Positions 32,218 to 39,443 of a stretch of DNA of 64,000 nucleotides are shown piece by piece. Source of the stretch: Nocardioides sp. Root682 (lineage in GTDB: Bacteria > Actinomycetota > Actinomycetes > Propionibacteriales > Nocardioidaceae); NCBI RefSeq assembly GCF_001427795.1, contig NZ_LMHJ01000001.1:1823664-1887663 (forward strand), in the 5' to 3' direction. Below the pieces are notes generated by a model. The model searched no databases. It was not told the origin of the DNA and saw only the letters and a list, made by a program, of their open reading frames with translations. Each line of letters starts with the position of its first letter. Positions within the stretch are counted from its first letter, which is position 1. The position numbers were made by a program, and so were the translations under genes.

Positions 32218-33747
32218 TCACTTCTCCGAGCGCTGGAACCGCACCAGGTCGATGCCCTGGACCTGCGGCTCGACAGTGACGCCGTCCACCGAGGCCCAGT
32301 TGGCGGAGCTCGCGAACATGGGCGCGAACCAGGCGTTCTGCACCAGCCAGGTGTTGATCGCTCGGAAGTCCGCGTCCTGCGCAGCGCCGGGCGCTTCCTT
32401 CTTGGCGGCGGAGAGGAGCCGGTCCAGCGCGGGGTCCTCGCTCCCGTACGGGTTGAAGGTCGCCTTGGGAAGGACCGAGAGCTGGATGTCCTGCCAGGGT
32501 GCCTTCGTGCCCAGCGACATGAAGAACATCGGGAACTTTCCGTCCTGCATCGAGGTGAGCAGCTCCAGCACCGGAACCTTCTTCCAGACGACGTCGATGC
32601 CGATGGCGCCGAGCTGCTGCGTGATCGCCGTGTTGAGCGCCGGGCTGCCGACGAACTGGCTGAGGTCCGGCATCTCCGCCTTGAAGCCGCCGGAGTAGCC
32701 CGCCGCGTCCATCAGGTCCTTCGCCTTGGCGACGTCACGTTCGTACTGCTTGTTGAGCTCGTCGTCGTACGCTGCCCCACCCGGAGCGAAGATCTGCGTG
32801 CTCAATGTGGATCCGCCGGGCAGGAGCTCCTCGGTGAACAGCTTGCGGTCGACGGCGAGGTTGATCGCCTGGCGGACCCGGAGGTCGCCCAGAGCAGGCA
32901 GGACGTCACCGGCGCGGTCGGCAAGGATCAGGCCGTACCACGCACCTGCGGACTCCCGAATGGTGAAACCGGCTTCCTTGACGGCCTTGAGCTGTTGGCT
33001 CAGGACGCCTGCGGCGTCGATCTGACCGACCTTGAGCGCATTCAGCAACGTGTTCGGGTCGGCGAGCTGCACGAGCTTGACGTGGTCGAAGGGGAAGGCC
33101 TTTTTGTCCCAGTAGGCGTCATTGCGGTCGAAGACCGTCGAACCGGTCTGCGACTTGCCGGCGTTGTAGACGTACGGCCCCGAGGTGACCGGAGCCTTCT
33201 TGAGCTCGTCGGGCTTCAGTGCCGCCGGCGAGGTCATGATCCCCAGGTTGTCGGTCAGGTTGACCAGCAGAGCGGGATCCTGCTCCTTCAGCTTGATCAC
33301 CAACTGGTTCGCCGAAGGAGCGGTGACACTCGCGATCGAGTCGGCCATGGCGGTCCGCGGACCATCGGTCTTTCGGAACCAGTCCATCACCGTCTTCGCG
33401 GCGGCCGCGTCGAAGGTGGCGCCGTCGCTGAAGGTGATGCCCTCACGCAGCTCCAGGGTCAACTGGGTCCGCGTGTCGTCGTAGGCGAACGAGGTCGCCA
33501 TGCCCGGCTCAGGGCTGCCGTCGGCGCCCGGGTGGAGGAGGGTGTCGTACGCCGCCTGGCAGTACAGCCGACCGGAGCCGCAGTCCATCTGCGTCGGGTC
33601 GAAGGTCGCCAGGGGCGTCGGGGTCGCAAGGGTGAGGGTGTCCTTGGACGCACCGCTCTCCTGGGCGGTGCCCCCACACGCGGCCAGTGCCGCAGCACTC
33701 AGCGCAGTGACGGACAACAGGGAGACCAGCTTCATGGGCTTGCGCAA
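32218..33747 (-). CDS. Family 5 solute-binding lipoprotein of the island importer
   Basis: 509 residues. The signal peptide is basic (RKPMK), hydrophobic, with lipobox LAAC, so it is membrane-anchored outside. The mature part is SBP_bac_5 (Opp/Dpp/NikA type): TLTLATPTPLATFDP, LELREGITFSDGATFDAAAA, VTSGPYVY and NLAVDRKLFTEELLPGG. I prefer TTG 33747, seven bases after GAGGAG, over ATG 33735. It is the first gene of an eight-gene operon driven from the promoter with operator 5; a 16-base inverted repeat (33807-33822) lies in its leader. It captures the importer substrate. Confidence 0.93.
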   Translation of the reverse strand: MRKPMKLVSLLSVTALSAAALAACGGTAQESGASKDTLTLATPTPLATFDPTQMDCGSGRLYCQAAYDTLLHPGADGSPEPGMATSFAYDDTRTQLTLELREGITFSDGATFDAAAAKTVMDWFRKTDGPRTAMADSIASVTAPSANQLVIKLKEQDPALLVNLTDNLGIMTSPAALKPDELKKAPVTSGPYVYNAGKSQTGSTVFDRNDAYWDKKAFPFDHVKLVQLADPNTLLNALKVGQIDAAGVLSQQLKAVKEAGFTIRESAGAWYGLILADRAGDVLPALGDLRVRQAINLAVDRKLFTEELLPGGSTLSTQIFAPGGAAYDDELNKQYERDVAKAKDLMDAAGYSGGFKAEMPDLSQFVGSPALNTAITQQLGAIGIDVVWKKVPVLELLTSMQDGKFPMFFMSLGTKAPWQDIQLSVLPKATFNPYGSEDPALDRLLSAAKKEAPGAAQDADFRAINTWLVQNAWFAPMFASSANWASVDGVTVEPQVQGIDLVRFQRSEK

Positions 33748-33806
33748 GATCGCACTCCTCGGGCGAGGGGCGGGACCGGGAAGGGCCCGCATCGGACATG
33801 GTGCGG

Positions 33807-33822
33807 TGTGGCGGGCGCCACA
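33807..33822. promoter_or_regulatory. Inverted repeat TGTGGCG-GG-CGCCACA in the importer leader
   Basis: A perfect seven-base inverted repeat with a two-base centre, placed just downstream of the predicted start of transcription for the importer operon. It resembles a CRP half-site pair (TGTGG-N6-CCACA) or could act as an RNA stem. Function inferred only from position. Confidence 0.4.
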
Positions 33823-33837
33823 TGCATGAGCTAACCT

Positions 33838-33855
33838 ACCTATCAATAAGTCGGT
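33838..33855. promoter_or_regulatory. Island operator 5 (importer / TetR 2 divergent promoter)
   Basis: ACCTAT-CAATAA-GTCGGT. On the minus strand it fills the 17 bases between TTGCCA and TAGGTT (33833-33838), the importer promoter. The core AATAAG (33845-33850) may be the -10 for TetR 2 on the plus strand, giving autoregulation. Confidence 0.78.
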
Positions 33856-33881
33856 TGGCAATGCCCCATTGAAGGAGCTCC

Positions 33882-34487
33882 ATGGCACGCACCCAGGAAG
33901 CCGAGCGCGCAGGCATTCAACGCCGCGCCCAGATCGTGAATGCCGCCCTCGAGCTGTTCGCCGCGCGCGGGTACGACGCGACATCCCTGGCCTCGGTGGC
34001 GCGAGCCGTCGAGATCAGCCAGCCGGGGCTGCTGCACCATTTCAACGGCAAGGAGGCCCTCCTGGCCGCCGTACTGGACGAGCGGGACCAGCGCGCGTTC
34101 ACCGCGGTCGAGATCGAGCGCGACTACGACGGCACCGCATTCGAGCGCGCGCTCGAGGTCGCCGCGGACATGGTCGCGTGGAACGTCCACCATCGCGACC
34201 TGGCGCGGCTCGGACATCTTGGCGCCGCCCACCACCCCCCCATGGCAACGGCCTGGGCCCGCGAACGAACCGTCCGCCTGCGCAGGCAGATTGCCGGCGT
34301 GGTTGCTGGCGCCATCGCCGAAGGCACCGTGCGCCCCACCGCGGACCCCCAGCTCGTGGCGTCCTTCGTGATTGCCGGCGTCGGGGGGCTCGAGTCCCAG
34401 TGGCTCGTCGACGACTCCTTCGACATGGTCTCCGCGATGCAGGAGTTCACCCAGATGCTCCGCCGGGACCTCCTGGTGAGCCCGTGA
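33882..34487 (+). CDS. TetR-family repressor 2 of the island
   Basis: 201 residues. Helix-turn-helix SLASVARAVEISQPGLLHHF (about 35-54) with N-terminal helix RRAQIVNAALELFAARGY; helical ligand domain with ESQWLVDDSFD and a terminal MLRRDL. It is a paralogue of TetR 1 (17470), sharing SQPGLLHHF and the QWLVD/MLRRDL end pattern. AAGGAG precedes ATG 33882. It is divergent from the importer operon with operator 5 between, the classical arrangement for a self-regulated local repressor. The downstream DUF202 gene overlaps by four bases. Confidence 0.92.
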   Translation: MARTQEAERAGIQRRAQIVNAALELFAARGYDATSLASVARAVEISQPGLLHHFNGKEALLAAVLDERDQRAFTAVEIERDYDGTAFERALEVAADMVAWNVHHRDLARLGHLGAAHHPPMATAWARERTVRLRRQIAGVVAGAIAEGTVRPTADPQLVASFVIAGVGGLESQWLVDDSFDMVSAMQEFTQMLRRDLLVSP

Positions 34488-34846
34488 ACCGGCGCCCACG
34501 TTCGGTCTACTCCTACGGCGACGAGCCGGACCCGCGCTTCTCACTGGCCAACGAACGCACCTTCCTGGCCTGGATCCGGACCAGCCTGGCCCTGGTCGCA
34601 GGGGCAGTCGCCTTCGCCGCCGTCGTGCCCGACCTCCCCGACCTGGCGCGTGGCGCGAGCTCGGGCGCACTGTGCGTGGGCGCGGTGATCTGCTCCCTTG
34701 CTGGCTGGAAGCGCTGGCGGCACACCGAGCTCGCCCTGCGCACCGGCGCACCCCTGCCGGGCTCCGCGCCGACCGCCACCCTGGCGATCGCCACCGCAGT
34801 GGCCGCCGCCGTGGCTCTCGCGTGGGTGATCGGAACGATCTGGTGA
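34484..34846 (+). CDS. DUF202 (YidH-type) membrane protein
   Basis: 120 residues. The family signature DPRFSLANERTFLAWIRTSLAL is at residues 15-36 (seen in pieces LANERTFLAWIRTS and ALVAGAVAFAAVV), followed by two further membrane helices, three in total. Function of DUF202 is unknown. GTG 34484 overlaps the TetR 2 stop (GTGA), so it is made with the repressor. The link to the pathway is unclear. Confidence 0.85.
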   Translation: MNRRPRSVYSYGDEPDPRFSLANERTFLAWIRTSLALVAGAVAFAAVVPDLPDLARGASSGALCVGAVICSLAGWKRWRHTELALRTGAPLPGSAPTATLAIATAVAAAVALAWVIGTIW

Positions 34847-34872
34847 AGTACTTCCCCGATGATCACATGCCT

Positions 34873-34890
34873 ACTTATCGATTGGTCAGT
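34873..34890. promoter_or_regulatory. Island operator 6 (SDR promoter)
   Basis: ACTTAT-CGATTG-GTCAGT. Its last T is the first base of the -10 TAGGCT (34890-34895), the same fusion seen at the other sites. It is the most diverged of the six. Confidence 0.65.
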
Positions 34891-34928
34891 AGGCTGTCGC
34901 GACGCTCAACCACTCCAGGAGGAATCCG

Positions 34929-35756
34929 ATGCTTGCCCCCGACGACTTGAAGAACCGCACCGCCGTGGTGACCGGAGCGGCCAGCGGCATCGGTGCCGCC
35001 CTGGCTGCCGAGCTCGGAGCCCATGGCATGGCCGTGGTGGTCGCCGACATCGATGAGCAAGGGGCCCAGCGCACGGCCGACGCGTTGACTGCCCGTGGCA
35101 CCGCGGCCCTCGCGGTCCGGGTCGACACCAGCGACGCTGGGTCGGTCGAGCAGCTCGCGACAGCGGCGTACGAGGCCTTCGGCTCCGTCGAGCTGGTCTG
35201 CAACAACGCCGGCGTCCTGACCTTCGGCAACGTCGCCGACTCCCCCGTTGACGACTGGCGCTGGCTGCAGTCGGTGAACGTCGAAGGGCTGCTCAACAGC
35301 GTGCACGCCTTCGTGCCGCGGATGCGCGGCCAGCAAGGGTGGCGTCACATCATGAACACCGCGTCCACGCACGCGTTCCTCGCAGATCCGGGATTCACGG
35401 GTCTCTACAGCGCGACCAAGCAGGCAGTGGTCGCCATCAGCCGCGGGCTGCGCCACGAGCTCGCCTCGGACGGCATTGACGTCAGCCTGCTCTGCCCCGG
35501 CCAGGTCGCCAGCCGGATCCTCGACTCCCAGCGCAGTCGCCCCGAGCGGTTCGGCCCTCGTGCCGCCGAGCCCTTCGGGACCGGAGTGATTCCCGTCGGC
35601 ACGATCGAGCCCGAACAGGTCGCGCGTCGCGCGGTCGCCGGCCTGCTGGCCGGCCATGAGGTCACCTTTGCGCTCGGCGAGCCCGGCACCTTCCGCGAGC
35701 AGGTCGCCGACTGGGGACGCCTGGTCGACCAGGCGATCGTCGCCGGCGGCAGCTGA
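34929..35756 (+). CDS. Short-chain dehydrogenase/reductase
   Basis: 275 residues. Cofactor motif TGAASGIG (15-22), NNAG at 92-95, and the catalytic Ser146, Tyr160 and Lys164 (YSATK) identify a classical SDR; Asp40 after the second strand (VVVADID) suggests NAD(H) over NADP(H). It oxidises or reduces an alcohol/ketone, in the island perhaps the aglycone or sugar product. AGGAGG precedes ATG 34929. Operator 6 controls it. The GT4 gene follows after five bases. Confidence 0.93.
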   Translation: MLAPDDLKNRTAVVTGAASGIGAALAAELGAHGMAVVVADIDEQGAQRTADALTARGTAALAVRVDTSDAGSVEQLATAAYEAFGSVELVCNNAGVLTFGNVADSPVDDWRWLQSVNVEGLLNSVHAFVPRMRGQQGWRHIMNTASTHAFLADPGFTGLYSATKQAVVAISRGLRHELASDGIDVSLLCPGQVASRILDSQRSRPERFGPRAAEPFGTGVIPVGTIEPEQVARRAVAGLLAGHEVTFALGEPGTFREQVADWGRLVDQAIVAGGS

Positions 35757-35761
35757 GACCC

Positions 35762-36961
35762 TTGCCTTCGTCGGCCCCGAGCGAGCTCGCCGGTCGTCGC
35801 GCCGTCGTGGTGAACTGGCGCGACCTCGAGCACTCGCGCGCAGGCGGGGCAGAGCGCTACGCGTGGGAGGTCGCCCGCGCGCTGGTCGGCGCCGGCGCCC
35901 AGGTCGAGTTCCGGACCGCCCGCGATCGGGGGCAGGCTCGCCGCGAGCTCCGCGACGGCATCCGGATCATCCGCGCAGGTGGGCCCATCACGTTCCTGCC
36001 GCGCGCCCTCCTGGGCCTCGCACGAGCCCGCGGTCGGCTCGACCTGGTCGTCGACGCCGACTGCGGGCTACCGGCCTTCTCTCCGCTCGTGCTCTCCCGG
36101 CGCCGGACGGCCGTCCTGCTGGTCGTCCACCATGTCCACCAGCAGCAGTTCGGCGCGATGCGCCAACCCTTCGCCGGCCTCGCCCGACTGCTGGAGCGAC
36201 GCGTCATGCCGTGGGTCTATCGCCGGGCGACGGCCGTCGCCGTCTCCGAGTCGACGCGCTCCGAGATGGCCGCCCAGCTCGGCTGGTCGGGCCCGGTGAT
36301 CGTCATACCCAACGGGACCGACAGCCCACCGGAACTGTCGATCCGTCCCGTCGGCGAACGCGTGGTCATCCTCGGTCGGCTGTCCCACCACAAACGCGTC
36401 GATCTCGCCCTGCGTGCCGTGGTCGCGCTCCGGGCGAGCCGCCCCGGCCTCGAGGTGGACGTCGTGGGCGACGGACCGGAGCGAGCCCGGCTGGAGGCAC
36501 TTCTCGACACCCTCGGAGCAGCGAGTGGGGTGAGCCTGCACGGCCGCGTGAGTGAAACAGACAAGCACCGCTTGCTCGCCAATGCCCGGGTGCACCTGTG
36601 CGCGTCGGACGCAGAGGGATGGGGCCAGGTCGTGCTCGAGGCCGCGTCCCACGGGGTGCCCACAGTGGCTCGTGCTGTTCCCGGCCTCAGGGACTCGGTA
36701 CGACCCGGCTCGACCGGCTGGCTGGTCGCCGACGGCAGGGACGACGAGGCCACCGTCGCTGCGCTGACCGAGGCCCTGGGCAATGCGCTCGACCAGCTCG
36801 GCCGGGTCTCACGCCGTATCGAGATCGCCGGGGCTTGCCGATCGTGGGCGGCGCGGTTCAGCTGGGCTGAGACCCACCGAGCGGTCATCGCCACGGCATC
36901 CGAGTCGCTCCAACGGACAGCGGCCCGCCGATCCAGAGGATCGACGGGCCGCTGCCGGTGA
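35762..36961 (+). CDS. Family 4 glycosyltransferase
   Basis: 399 residues, GT-B fold. N-terminal domain has WRDLEHSRAGGAERYAWEVARAL, as in nucleotide-sugar GT4 enzymes acting on lipid or envelope acceptors; the C-terminal donor domain has VVILGRLSHHKRVDLALRA and the E-x7-E region ASDAEGWGQVVLEAASHG. Start is TTG 35762, five bases after the SDR stop, likely co-transcribed. The last 15 codons contain a strong hairpin (36918-36954), so the C-terminal basic tail ARRSRGSTGRCR may be shaped by terminator sequence and not by function. Confidence 0.88.
   Translation: MPSSAPSELAGRRAVVVNWRDLEHSRAGGAERYAWEVARALVGAGAQVEFRTARDRGQARRELRDGIRIIRAGGPITFLPRALLGLARARGRLDLVVDADCGLPAFSPLVLSRRRTAVLLVVHHVHQQQFGAMRQPFAGLARLLERRVMPWVYRRATAVAVSESTRSEMAAQLGWSGPVIVIPNGTDSPPELSIRPVGERVVILGRLSHHKRVDLALRAVVALRASRPGLEVDVVGDGPERARLEALLDTLGAASGVSLHGRVSETDKHRLLANARVHLCASDAEGWGQVVLEAASHGVPTVARAVPGLRDSVRPGSTGWLVADGRDDEATVAALTEALGNALDQLGRVSRRIEIAGACRSWAARFSWAETHRAVIATASESLQRTAARRSRGSTGRCR
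36918..36954. terminator. Hairpin terminator inside the 3' end of the GT4 gene
   Basis: Ten-base stem CAGCGGCCCG/CGGGCCGCTG, one C-A mismatch, then six more pairs CGATCC/GGATCG and a three-base loop AGA. It ends seven bases before the GT4 stop and lies between convergent GT4 and Liv-type binding protein genes, so it can stop transcription from both sides. Confidence 0.75.
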
Positions 36962-36971
36962 GCCGCGCTGG

Positions 36972-38258
36972 CTACTTCTGCAGGTAGCAGGGCTCCTTGA
37001 AGTCGTAGCCCTCCGCGGTCTTTCCGGTGAACGGTTCGACGGCGACCGACACCTTCGACGACGCGGACTCGTCGACCTTGTTCAGCTGGGTCACCCGTAC
37101 GGCGGCCTCGTTCGGGTCGCCTTCGTAGTTGGCCGTCCCTTCCGGGAGCGTGCCCTCGCTGTCGATCCCGGTCAGGCTGTTGGCCGCGTCGACCATGCCT
37201 TCGCGGTCGAGCGAGTCGTCGGCGATGGCCTTCTCGATGACCGCCTTGAGCACGTAGCCGCTGCTGTAGCCGATGGAGTACCAGTCGTTCGGTGCCTGGT
37301 CACCCGCGGCGGCCCGCATCTTCTCCATGCCGGGGACGTCCGCGTCCCAGGCCGGGAACGAGGTGGCCTGCTGGTAGAGCGCCGTGATGGCCGGGCCGGC
37401 CGGAGAGGCGAGGACGGCGGAGTTCCAGCTGGGGATGGAGCCGATGAACTTGCCGGTGAACTTCTGTGCCGCGCTGCCACCGACGACCGCTGCCATCTCC
37501 TTCGGGCTGGTCGCGATCACGACGTAGTCGGGCTTGGCCTTGAGGAGGGCACCGATCGCGGCGGACTGGTCGTCGCCCCCGTCGACCGTGCCCGTCGTGA
37601 TGTCGGTGAACTTCAGGCCGCGCTCCTTGGCGGCGATGCGCGCACCCACCATCGCGTCGTCGCCGTAGTCACCGGGGAAGTGCACGACGGCCACCGACTT
37701 CGCGCCTTCATCGGCGGCGTAGTCGACGATGTTCATCGCCTCGGTGCAGTAGCTGGAACCGACCTCGAGCGAGATGTCGTCGAAAATCCAGTTCGAGCCG
37801 AGCGAGGCCGGGCCGACCAGGATCGACTCGTTGGTGGCGTCCTCGAGGATCGCGTTGGTGTGCGCGGTGCCCAGCGACTGGGTGACCGCGAGGATGTCGT
37901 CCTTGATCTCGTTGAACAGCTCCGCGTGCTTCTCGGGGTCGTACCCGCTGTCCTTGACGTACTTGGTCACGTCGATCTCGTAGTCACCGATGCCACCGGC
38001 CTTGTTGACCTCGTCCCAGAACGACTTCTGGCCCGCGGTGAACGGTTCGCCCACGCCCTTGAAGACACCCGTCAGGTCGGTGATCGTGCCGAGGTAGATG
38101 CAGCCCTTGTCCTTGTCGATGGCGTTCGGACACGCATCGTCGGTGACGCCCGGCGCGGCTCCGCCGCTCGAGTCGTCGTCGCGGCCGCAACCCGCGACGG
38201 CCATGGTGACGGTCAGGGCAGTCGCAATGACCCCCAGTGATCTCGACCTTCGGTTCAC
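36972..38258 (-). CDS. Liv-type ABC substrate-binding lipoprotein
   Basis: 428 residues. Signal peptide with lipobox VAGC, then a Peripla_BP_6 (LivJ-like) fold: IYLGTITDLTGVFKGVG, FWDEVNKAGGIG, NESILVGPASLGSNW, VAVVHFPGDYGDD. In this family the ligand may be an amino acid, an amide or an aromatic/fatty acid. GGAGGAAC lies before GTG 38258. It lies downstream of the permease gene after a 57-base gap with a CA-rich leader, so it may also be made from its own or processed message. Confidence 0.92.
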   Translation of the reverse strand: MNRRSRSLGVIATALTVTMAVAGCGRDDDSSGGAAPGVTDDACPNAIDKDKGCIYLGTITDLTGVFKGVGEPFTAGQKSFWDEVNKAGGIGDYEIDVTKYVKDSGYDPEKHAELFNEIKDDILAVTQSLGTAHTNAILEDATNESILVGPASLGSNWIFDDISLEVGSSYCTEAMNIVDYAADEGAKSVAVVHFPGDYGDDAMVGARIAAKERGLKFTDITTGTVDGGDDQSAAIGALLKAKPDYVVIATSPKEMAAVVGGSAAQKFTGKFIGSIPSWNSAVLASPAGPAITALYQQATSFPAWDADVPGMEKMRAAAGDQAPNDWYSIGYSSGYVLKAVIEKAIADDSLDREGMVDAANSLTGIDSEGTLPEGTANYEGDPNEAAVRVTQLNKVDESASSKVSVAVEPFTGKTAEGYDFKEPCYLQK

Positions 38259-38315
38259 GGTTCCTCCTGGTGGTTGTGCTGCTGTTGTTGTGGTGGTGCG
38301 GCCCGGTTGGGCGGG

Positions 38316-39443
38316 TCAATACGAGAAGGGGAAGCTCTTCCAGTAGGTGCGAATGCGGTGCCAGATGCCGAACAGGCCGCGTGGCTCGAACAGCAGGAAG
38401 GCCACGATCAGGACGCCGTACATGATCTGCTCGAACTCGAAGATGTTCGGGTGCTCGCTGGCGGAGCTCGACAGGAACGGCACGAAGGCCGGCAGCTCGC
38501 TCGCCAGTCGCGGCAGCAGCGCGATGAGCATCGCGCCCATGATCGTTCCGGAGATCGTCGCGACTCCACCGATCAGCACGATGGCGATGAACTGGACCGA
38601 CATCAACAGGCTGAACGACTCCGGCGTGAAGTGCCCGCTCGCCGAGAACATCAGGGCCCCGCAGATGCCTGCGTAGAACGAGGAGATCGTGAAGGCCACG
38701 ATCTTGTAGCGGGTCAGGTTGACCCCCATCACGCCGGCCGCCACGTCACGGTCGCGGATCGCGGAGAACGCGCGCCCGATCCGGGAGCGCGCGATGTTGC
38801 GCGCGAGCACGGCGGCCACCACCAGCACCCCGAGGAACAGCCAGTAGAGCTTCTGCTCCTCGGTCCAGCCACCCTTGAACCCGTTGTCGACGGTGAACTG
38901 GATGCCGAACAGCTCGGGCCTGGCGGCCTCGCGGCCGACCTGGGGACCGCCGCTCATCTCGTTCCACTCGAAGAAGAAGTACTGCCCGATGAACACCAGG
39001 CCAAGGGTGACGACAGCGAGGTAGAGCCCACGCAGGCGGGTGGCCAGAGGCGCGACCAACGCACCGAAGATCGCGGCGACCAGACCCGCGCCGATCAGCC
39101 AGAACGGCATGAAGTCGACGCCGAGACCGAGGTAGCGCCCGTCCGGGTCGCCCGAGAGCACGGCGGCTGCGTAAGCGCCGATGCCGACGAAGAACGCGTG
39201 GCCCAGGGAGACCTGGCCGGCGTACCCGGTCACGAGGTTGAGGCCGATGGCGCCGATCGCCAGCACCAGGCCGCTGCCGAGGATGATCAGCATGTTGTCG
39301 GAGACCAGCATCGGCATCATCGCCGCCACCACGAGCACGGCAACCGTGCCCAGCACCTTGGAGCGCGTGTTGAGCAGCGCCATGTCCTGGCGGTAGCTCG
39401 TGTAGAGCTCCGGTCGGCCCCACCGGGTCGTCAGGCTGGTCAT
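38316..39443 (-). CDS. livM: Liv-type ABC permease (LivM-like)
   Basis: 375 residues, about nine to ten membrane helices. Family signatures are GLNLVTGYAGQVSLGHAFFVGIGAY (about 67-91), seen as NLVTGYAGQVSLGHA, the cytoplasmic loop SRIGRAFSAIRDRDVAAGVMG, and GGVATISGTIMGA. The C-terminus EPRGLFGIW is usual. ATG 39443 overlaps the LivH-like gene (ATGA). The substrate is undefined. Confidence 0.94.
   Translation of the reverse strand: MTSLTTRWGRPELYTSYRQDMALLNTRSKVLGTVAVLVVAAMMPMLVSDNMLIILGSGLVLAIGAIGLNLVTGYAGQVSLGHAFFVGIGAYAAAVLSGDPDGRYLGLGVDFMPFWLIGAGLVAAIFGALVAPLATRLRGLYLAVVTLGLVFIGQYFFFEWNEMSGGPQVGREAARPELFGIQFTVDNGFKGGWTEEQKLYWLFLGVLVVAAVLARNIARSRIGRAFSAIRDRDVAAGVMGVNLTRYKIVAFTISSFYAGICGALMFSASGHFTPESFSLLMSVQFIAIVLIGGVATISGTIMGAMLIALLPRLASELPAFVPFLSSSASEHPNIFEFEQIMYGVLIVAFLLFEPRGLFGIWHRIRTYWKSFPFSY

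Noticed and set aside
37984..38319. An ORF overlapping the start of the Liv binding protein beginning MTRPTGPHHHNN
   Set aside because: It is an out-of-frame reading of the CA-rich leader and the signal peptide region, with no ribosome binding site.
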